Part shown: positions 1 to 4,078 of the stretch, one piece after another
Numbering within the stretch: position 1 is the first letter of the stretch
Layout of the letters: each line of letters begins with the position of its first letter
Origin: Actinomycetota bacterium
GTDB lineage: Bacteria; Actinomycetota; Actinomycetes; Nanopelagicales; Nanopelagicaceae
Assembly (NCBI GenBank): GCA_009703165.1
Contig: WLGP01000068.1
Span: 1 to 5,815, forward strand
Length of the DNA stretch: 5,815 nt
Reading direction: 5' to 3'
The notes under the pieces: generated by a model
Database searches by the model: none
The model's input: only the letters and a program-made list of their open reading frames with translations
What the model was told of the DNA's origin: nothing
Program-made: the position numbers and the translations under genes

Positions 1-712
1 CATCGATTAGCTCTAGAGCGATCTCTGAACCTTCTAAGACTTCAGTCGCCATCGATTGGCCGCCAACCATCTTTGCCATCGCATTTGTAAAGTGTGTGAC
101 GACTTGTGCACCGGCATCAATTGCAGCACGTGCGGCATCTGCATCGGCATCTGAGTGGCCAATGGCAGCAATTACACCTTGTGAGACAAGCCACTGAATA
201 GATTCGAGCGCACCCTCGAGTTCAGGAGCGATAGTGATCATGCGGATCGTTCCTTCACCGGCTGCAATAAGGCCTTTGACTTCATCGAGCGCTGGGGTGC
301 GAAGGAGTTCCGGATCGTGGGCTCCGCACTTTGCGTGAGAGAGATATGGCCCCTCCAAGTGGATGCCAGATAACTCACCGCTCTTTACAAAGGGAATGAG
401 TGCCTTGATCTGTTGAGTAAGTGTTGTCAGATCTGTTGTTACCAAACTTGCAATCTGTGATGTGGTTCCTGCCGTGCGATGTGTACGAATTACCTTCTCG
501 ACATTTTCCGCAAGTGGATCTACAAAGTAGTAACCACCTCCACCGTGGCAATGGATATCCACAAATCCTGGAATTAAAGTCTGCGAATACTTCTGCTGAG
601 TATTTGGATTCTCGCCTTCACCGATTGCAGTGATTAATCCATCCTGGATCTCGATCCACACATTGGTGCGCATCTGCCCATCAATGACAGCGCTATGCGC
701 AGAGATAATCAT
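1..712 (-). CDS. nagA: N-acetylglucosamine-6-phosphate deacetylase, partial (C-terminus beyond left edge)
   Basis: This enzyme removes acetate from GlcNAc-6-phosphate to give glucosamine-6-phosphate, the first committed cytoplasmic step of amino-sugar catabolism and cell-wall sugar recycling. I translated 237 codons from the ATG at 712-710; the family is usually about 380 residues, so roughly the last third is missing. Visible amidohydrolase signatures are PGFVDIHCHGGGG (48-60, with the HxH metal pair H54/H56), GIHLEGPYLS (116-125, metal ligand E120), IAPE (161-164), IGHSDA (184-189, H186) and VTHFTNAM (205-212, H207). The HxH pair resembles the two-metal NagA enzymes rather than the E. coli form, which as I recall lacks it. 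The catalytic Asp should lie beyond the edge. The start codon overlaps the stop of the upstream tetR gene (ATGA), so the two are probably co-transcribed and translationally coupled. Identification is firm; dihydroorotase-like amidohydrolases do not carry this HLEGP plus HFTNAM combination. Confidence 0.94.
   Translation of the reverse strand, partial: MIISAHSAVIDGQMRTNVWIEIQDGLITAIGEGENPNTQQKYSQTLIPGFVDIHCHGGGGYYFVDPLAENVEKVIRTHRTAGTTSQIASLVTTDLTTLTQQIKALIPFVKSGELSGIHLEGPYLSHAKCGAHDPELLRTPALDEVKGLIAAGEGTIRMITIAPELEGALESIQWLVSQGVIAAIGHSDADADAARAAIDAGAQVVTHFTNAMAKMVGGQSMATEVLEGSEIALELID
709..712 (-). other. ATGA stop/start overlap joining tetR to nagA
   Basis: On the minus strand the bases from 712 to 709 read ATGA. 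The ATG starts nagA and the TGA ends the TetR gene in another frame. This 4-nt overlap is the classic arrangement for translational coupling. A purine-rich GGAGAAAG lies about 10 nt before the ATG, inside the end of tetR, and could serve as the ribosome-binding site. Confidence 0.85.
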
Positions 713-1311
713 TTAAGGAAGACTTTCTCCACAACTAGGTCAATGAGCTTGTACCACTCTTCAGGGTCCATCTTGTTATCTACAAAGTCATCAACGATCA
801 TTCCAAGGGTGTAGGCCTGAACCAAAACCGCACCTGCATGGGCATCAAAGTCACTTGCATATAAACCTTTATTGCGCGCCTCATTAATGAGATCGATGAG
901 TGCATCCGTCAGACGTGTTTGCTCTTCAGCAAGGCGTGCTCTAAATCGTGGATTGTGTTCTGCTGCTGCGATCGCGCGCGCACGTTGAAAACGAGTTTTG
1001 CTATAGACAGGATCTTGGGTAAATCGAGTTACTAACTTCAAACCCTTGAGAATATCTTCCTTAGTCTTTACTTTAGCAAGCATGGTCACGAGTGCTTCAA
1101 CACTTCGATCAACCCATGCTGCATAACGTTCGACTTGCGCTTCTTCTAGAAGTTCACCGAGATCCTCAAAGTGGTGATAGAGACTTCCTTTGGAGATTCC
1201 AGATTTTTCTAGAATTTCATCGACTGCAATTTCAGTTGGCAACTTTGTATCGAGTAGCTCAACCGTTGTTGCAATCAAGAGCGCCTTAGTGGGGTGAATC
1301 TTTGTGGGCAT
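709..1311 (-). CDS. TetR-family transcriptional regulator
   Basis: This is a DNA-binding regulator of about 200 residues, a normal TetR length. The N-terminal helix-turn-helix is clear: EIAVDEILEKSGISKGSLYHHF (about residues 27-48 from the chosen start), with the typical GISKGSLYHHF recognition helix and following F-x-x-L-G-E-L-L segment. The rest is the variable all-helical ligand and dimer domain, from which no ligand can be read. I chose the ATG at 1311 because the protein then begins MPTKIHPTKALLIATTVELL, as TetR proteins do. The longer reading from 1365 adds 18 residues (MTHFENYPEG...) that look non-family and run into the divergent gene's control region. GGGGG abuts the ATG, too close for a Shine-Dalgarno, so the start is not settled. 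The gene is coupled to nagA downstream and divergent from a nitroreductase, so it may regulate itself, nagA and the nitroreductase. Confidence 0.93.
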   Translation of the reverse strand: MPTKIHPTKALLIATTVELLDTKLPTEIAVDEILEKSGISKGSLYHHFEDLGELLEEAQVERYAAWVDRSVEALVTMLAKVKTKEDILKGLKLVTRFTQDPVYSKTRFQRARAIAAAEHNPRFRARLAEEQTRLTDALIDLINEARNKGLYASDFDAHAGAVLVQAYTLGMIVDDFVDNKMDPEEWYKLIDLVVEKVFLK

Positions 1312-1393
1312 CCCCCTATTTAACTCTATGAAGCCACCTTCAGGATAGTTTTCAAAGTGCGTCATGCATGTATCGAGGATAAGGTCACCCGTT
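1312..1393. promoter_or_regulatory. Divergent control region between tetR and the nitroreductase gene
   Basis: These 82 bp separate the two divergent starts and must hold both promoters. They contain three short symmetric elements that could be TetR operator sites: TGAAG-CCAC-CTTCA (1329-1342), the perfect 8-bp palindrome CATGCATG (1363-1370) and TATC-GAG-GATA (1371-1381). TAGAGT on the minus strand (1328-1323) fits a TANNNT -10 box for tetR. No strong -35 is visible on either strand. Regulation by the adjacent TetR protein is an inference from the arrangement. Confidence 0.6.
1329..1342. repeat. Inverted repeat TGAAG-N4-CTTCA, candidate TetR operator
   Basis: This is a perfect 5-bp inverted repeat around a 4-bp spacer, directly upstream of the possible tetR -10 box (TAGAGT, 1328-1323). 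The 14-bp size and promoter-proximal position suit a TetR-type operator. Short repeats like this also arise by chance, so support is positional only. Confidence 0.35.
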
Positions 1394-1396
1394 ATG
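1380..1396 (+). promoter_or_regulatory. Candidate -10 box / RBS deciding the nitroreductase start
   Basis: TAAGGT at 1380-1385 fits the actinobacterial TANNNT -10 consensus and sits 8 nt before the ATG at 1394, the spacing expected for a leaderless transcript. The same bases contain AAGG, 9 nt from the ATG, which could act as a weak Shine-Dalgarno if the transcript starts further upstream. Both readings favour the ATG at 1394 over the earlier ATG at 1364. Confidence 0.4.
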
Positions 1397-1969
1397 AGAG
1401 CAGAGACTGCCGTTCCAGTAAATGAAGTGATCGCAACCCGCAGAAGCCCACGATCCTTAGATGCAAGCGTTGCGATTTCAGATACCGATCTTGTAGCAAT
1501 CCTTGAGGCAGCGCGTTGGGCACCTTCGGCATTTAATGGTCAGCCATGGCGCTTCTTTGTAGGCAAGCAAGGCGATACGACCTATTCACAGATCCTCAGC
1601 TCACTCGTTGAATTCAACCAAGGGTGGGCAAAGAACGCTGCTGCGCTGATTCTTGTTGCCGCTAAGCCAACGCGTGATGATGGTTCAATTCACGGTGATT
1701 ATCAATTTGATTGCGGTTTAGCAGTAGCCCAACTTGTGATTGAGACTCATGATCGCGGCTTAGTTGCCCATCAAATGACCGGCTTTGATAAAGATAAAGC
1801 GCGCACCAATCTTGAGATGGCAAGTGAGTTAGTACCTGTTGTTGTTATCGCCATCGGCAAGCAGGATGCACCTGAAAAGTTGCCGGCTGCTATGGCAGAG
1901 CGTGAAGTTGCACCTCGTGGTCGCAAACCTCTAGAAGAACTTGTAATTGCGGGCCTACCAAAGATTTAA
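1394..1969 (+). CDS. Nitroreductase-family FMN-dependent oxidoreductase
   Basis: This is a 191-residue cytoplasmic flavoprotein of the nitroreductase superfamily, which uses NAD(P)H and FMN to reduce nitro groups, quinones, enones or other substrates; the substrate here cannot be read from sequence. Visible motifs are TRRSPR (15-20, FMN phosphate contact), ARWAPSAFNGQPWRF (40-54, the hallmark flavin and dimer-interface segment), a D-C-G-L-A-V-A-Q-L helix (about 106-114) and the C-terminal PRGRKPLEELV (174-184), where an Arg and the R-K-P-L-x-E pattern are typical. The length matches the compact single-domain members. I chose the ATG at 1394 because the first ten residues of the longer reading (from 1364) have no family character and overlap the control region. 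The gene is divergent from a TetR regulator, a common setting for inducible nitroreductases. Its TAA shares bases with the convergent tryptophan dioxygenase stop. Confidence 0.93.
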   Translation: MRAETAVPVNEVIATRRSPRSLDASVAISDTDLVAILEAARWAPSAFNGQPWRFFVGKQGDTTYSQILSSLVEFNQGWAKNAAALILVAAKPTRDDGSIHGDYQFDCGLAVAQLVIETHDRGLVAHQMTGFDKDKARTNLEMASELVPVVVIAIGKQDAPEKLPAAMAEREVAPRGRKPLEELVIAGLPKI

Positions 1970-2772
1970 AAGCGAGAGCGAATCTTCCAGAGATCGATAA
2001 AGACTGGTTGAAAGAGAGTGCTCGCTAAATAGTCGACGCCACTTGAACCGCCAGTGCCAGCCTTAGATCCGATTGTGCGCTCAACCATCTTTACATGGCG
2101 ATATCGCCACTCTTGCATACCTTCATCGATATCAACTAAGCGCTCGCAGATCATTGCACCTTCAGGATCGTGGCGATGTACTGCAAGAAGAATCTCTTGA
2201 ACCTCTTCGTTGCTCTCGTAGTGCGTAGTGACATCGCGATTAAGAATGTAATTCGGGATGCCGTGACCGCGGTGGTTGAGATAGGCAAGGGTTGAATCCC
2301 AGAGACTCTTGCGCGATGTAATCTCACCAATCTCTTCTTGATCGTGTGGCGGTAAGTGGCTAGCCATCTTTGAGCCACGACGACCAAGAATTGCTTCAAC
2401 TTTTCTAAACTGCGCTGATTGAAAACCACTCGAAGAAGCTAAATATCCGCGGAAGGCGTTGAATTGAAGTGGCGTCATCGTCTCCAAAATATCGATCTGG
2501 GTAACGCAGACCTTGAGGATTGTGCGGATACGCCCCAAGATCGCCAAGCTGCGGTGGGTATCGCCTGCTTCAAGTGAGTGCTGGGCGGCGATAAATTCAT
2601 GGATCAGTTGCTTAAACCAGAGCTCGTAAGTCTGATGAATGATGATGAAGAGCATCTCATCATGCTCTGGACCTTCAGAAAGTGGTCGCTGCAACTGCAA
2701 GAGTTCGTCAACTGCTAAATATGAGCTGTAGGTCAGCGCGGATTCATAACCTTCGTTAGAGGCGCTGCTCAT
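1966..2772 (-). CDS. kynA: Tryptophan 2,3-dioxygenase
   Basis: This heme enzyme opens the indole ring of L-tryptophan with O2 to give N-formyl-L-kynurenine, the first step of the kynurenine pathway; family members are cytoplasmic tetramers. The 268-residue length is normal for bacterial members. Visible signatures are FIIIHQTYELWFKQ (42-55; H46 is the distal substrate-pocket His), FRGYLASSSGFQSAQFRKVE (107-126; R108 matches the substrate-carboxylate Arg), WRYRHVKMVERTIG (222-235; H226 is the proximal heme ligand) and GTGGSSGVDYL (239-249, substrate ammonium/carboxylate loop). All key residues are present, so it should be active. The start is the ATG at 2772-2770, overlapping the kynureninase stop as ATGA. 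A longer reading from 2853 would run 27 residues back through the kynureninase gene and is not family-like. The gene is second in a two-gene operon with kynureninase and convergent with the nitroreductase. Confidence 0.97.
   Translation of the reverse strand: MSSASNEGYESALTYSSYLAVDELLQLQRPLSEGPEHDEMLFIIIHQTYELWFKQLIHEFIAAQHSLEAGDTHRSLAILGRIRTILKVCVTQIDILETMTPLQFNAFRGYLASSSGFQSAQFRKVEAILGRRGSKMASHLPPHDQEEIGEITSRKSLWDSTLAYLNHRGHGIPNYILNRDVTTHYESNEEVQEILLAVHRHDPEGAMICERLVDIDEGMQEWRYRHVKMVERTIGSKAGTGGSSGVDYLASTLFQPVFIDLWKIRSRF
2769..2772 (-). other. ATGA stop/start overlap joining kynU to the dioxygenase gene
   Basis: Minus-strand bases 2772 to 2769 read ATGA: the ATG starts tryptophan dioxygenase and the TGA ends kynureninase. 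This indicates one transcript with coupled translation. Only a weak purine run (GAGAG, four bases before the ATG) is available as a ribosome-binding site, so re-initiation by the terminating ribosome is likely. Confidence 0.85.
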
Positions 2773-4043
2773 GTGACTCTCGAATCTGTCTCTTGAATCT
2801 TCTCGTATTGACGTGAGGCAACTAGATCGCGCATACGCTGGAATCCATCCCAAATCTCAATGTATGACGTTGGCAATGGTGCGATTGCTAAACGAATGGA
2901 GTTAGGGGTGCGGTAATCAGGGATGACATTGGCAAATTGGCGCAAGGCAACACAGATACGCGCAGCATCTGGATGTCCCAGAGAGATATGGCCACCGCGC
3001 TCGGCGGCATCACGCGAAGTAAGTAGCGTAAATCCTAAATCGGCAAGCCAGGCATCGTAGAGATCGATCATCATCGCAGTTCCTGTTGCAGCCTTCTGAG
3101 CAATGGCACCGATGCCAGCTTCTTCAATCATTGAAAATGCCGTCTTCACACAGCGCAGACCAATTAATGATGGGCTAGCAATTTGGAATCCACGAATGCC
3201 ATCTGCGCGTTCAAAGACTGGACCCATTCCAAATTGATCACCTTGTGAGAACCAACCTTGGATAGGAACCTGTAGCTCTGCCTGCACACGCTTATTTACA
3301 TAGAGCCAGGCAGGTGCACCAGGTCCAGAGTTTCCATATTTATATGTGCAGCCAACTGCAATATCTACACCGTTCTTATCGAAATCCATCTCGATCGCAC
3401 CGACTGCATGGCTGGCATCCCACAACAAGAATGCTCCATAAGTGCGTACTAAATCAGTGAGAGATTTAATGTCGTTACGTGCACCAGATCTATATTGAAT
3501 GACTTCAAGAGTTACAAGTGCGACATCATCGCTTAAGTACTTTTCGAGAATCTCTGGAGTAATTCGTTCGTTCTCTGCGCTACCGGCGCTCTCGTTATCG
3601 ATAATGATTAACTTCAAGCCAAATTGTTTTGCTATTCCATCGAGAATGTAGCGATCTGTTGGAAAGTTTGCCGCATCGGTGATGATTGTCTTGCGTCCTG
3701 GGCGGGCGTGAATTGCAGCAAGTGCCAATTGATAGAAGTTCACTGATGTGGTGTCACAGACCAAGACTTGACCGGCTGCTGCACCAAGGGTTGCTCGCCC
3801 TAGAAGATCACCTGTTGGTTGAGCCTCATCTACCCAATGGCCCCACCCTGTGACAACTTCCGGCCCCCATTCACTCACCATAAAGTCATTTACTGCTGTC
3901 ACTGTTGCTAGAGGAAGTCGACCAAGTGAGTTTCCATCGAGATAACACATCTGCGGATCTGTGATCATAAAGAGGGATTTGAAGCTCTTGAGTGGATCTT
4001 TCTCATCGAGAGCGAGTGCATATTCGCGGTCTGTAACCATCAT
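2769..4043 (-). CDS. kynU: Kynureninase
   Basis: This PLP enzyme cleaves L-kynurenine to anthranilate plus L-alanine (3-hydroxykynurenine is a possible alternative substrate). The 424-residue length is typical of the fold-type I family. Visible motifs are YLDGNSLGRLP (34-44), CDTTSVN (96-102, PLP phosphate), ANFPTDRY (125-132, aromatic stacking on PLP), LWDASHAVGA (207-216; D209 pairs with the pyridine nitrogen, H212 conserved), CTYKYGNSGPGAPAW (232-246; K235 is the Schiff-base lysine) and IQGWFSQGDQF (261-271). All catalytic residues are present. In the last motif the usual GH after GWF is replaced by SQ. Two adjacent ATGs (4043 and 4040) could start it; TACCTT six nt before the first suggests a leaderless mRNA starting there, and no good Shine-Dalgarno is visible. 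It is the first gene of the operon with tryptophan dioxygenase and divergent from the ABC-F gene. Other fold-type I enzymes such as cysteine desulfurases lack the YLDGNSLG plus FPTD combination. Confidence 0.96.
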   Translation of the reverse strand: MMVTDREYALALDEKDPLKSFKSLFMITDPQMCYLDGNSLGRLPLATVTAVNDFMVSEWGPEVVTGWGHWVDEAQPTGDLLGRATLGAAAGQVLVCDTTSVNFYQLALAAIHARPGRKTIITDAANFPTDRYILDGIAKQFGLKLIIIDNESAGSAENERITPEILEKYLSDDVALVTLEVIQYRSGARNDIKSLTDLVRTYGAFLLWDASHAVGAIEMDFDKNGVDIAVGCTYKYGNSGPGAPAWLYVNKRVQAELQVPIQGWFSQGDQFGMGPVFERADGIRGFQIASPSLIGLRCVKTAFSMIEEAGIGAIAQKAATGTAMMIDLYDAWLADLGFTLLTSRDAAERGGHISLGHPDAARICVALRQFANVIPDYRTPNSIRLAIAPLPTSYIEIWDGFQRMRDLVASRQYEKIQETDSRVT

Positions 4044-4067
4044 GGTGCAAAGGTACGCTTCTCCACT
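4044..4067. promoter_or_regulatory. 24-bp divergent promoter gap between kynU and the ABC-F gene
   Basis: Only 24 bp separate the two divergent start codons. Neither gene has a well-placed Shine-Dalgarno: GGAG lies about 17 nt before the kynU ATG and AAGG about 14 nt before the ABC-F ATG. Each has a TANNNT box instead, and the two boxes overlap by two bases, so any -35 contacts must fall inside the opposite gene. A short leader or leaderless mRNA on both sides is the simplest reading. Confidence 0.55.
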
Positions 4068-4078
4068 ATGGCGCGCAA
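4050..4078 (-). promoter_or_regulatory. Candidate leaderless promoter for kynU
   Basis: On the minus strand a -10 like TACCTT (4055-4050) lies 6 nt before the ATG at 4043. Seventeen nt further upstream is TTGCGC (4078-4073), which keeps the TTG of a -35 box but lies within the first codons of the ABC-F gene. The spacing is ideal, but the hexamers are only partial matches. Confidence 0.4.
4054..4059 (+). promoter_or_regulatory. Candidate -10 box for the ABC-F gene
   Basis: TACGCT fits TANNNT and lies 8 nt before the ATG at 4068, consistent with a leaderless or near-leaderless transcript. Its first two bases are shared with the kynU -10 on the other strand. No recognisable -35 is seen about 17 nt upstream. 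Confidence 0.35.

Noticed and set aside
421..1289. Plus-strand open frames at 421-633 and 1092-1289.
   Set aside because: They lie opposite nagA and tetR, which have clear conserved motifs, and their own translations show no recognisable family.
1312..1393. Longer forms of the TetR protein (from 1365) and the nitroreductase (from 1364), both starting within the CATGCATG palindrome.
   Set aside because: The added residues have no family resemblance, and accepting both would remove all space for the divergent promoters. Internal ATGs at 1311 and 1394 give normal family lengths.
1..1969. NagA or the nitroreductase as a stand-in for the missing kynurenine formamidase.
   Set aside because: NagA's motifs match a sugar-phosphate deacetylase and nitroreductases do not hydrolyse amides. 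Both belong to other transcripts, so there is no support beyond proximity.
1950..1990. A bidirectional intrinsic terminator between the convergent genes.
   Set aside because: The only symmetry is the 6-bp TTTAAA at the stops; there is no GC-rich hairpin followed by a T-run on either strand.
2151..2429. A 92-codon minus-strand frame inside tryptophan dioxygenase.
   Set aside because: It is an alternative frame of the same strand within a gene with all catalytic motifs intact, so there is no frameshift to explain and no motif of its own.
2773..2853. A 27-residue N-terminal extension of tryptophan dioxygenase.
   Set aside because: It lies wholly inside the kynureninase coding sequence in another frame, and the ATG at 2772 gives an exact ATGA overlap and a normal start.
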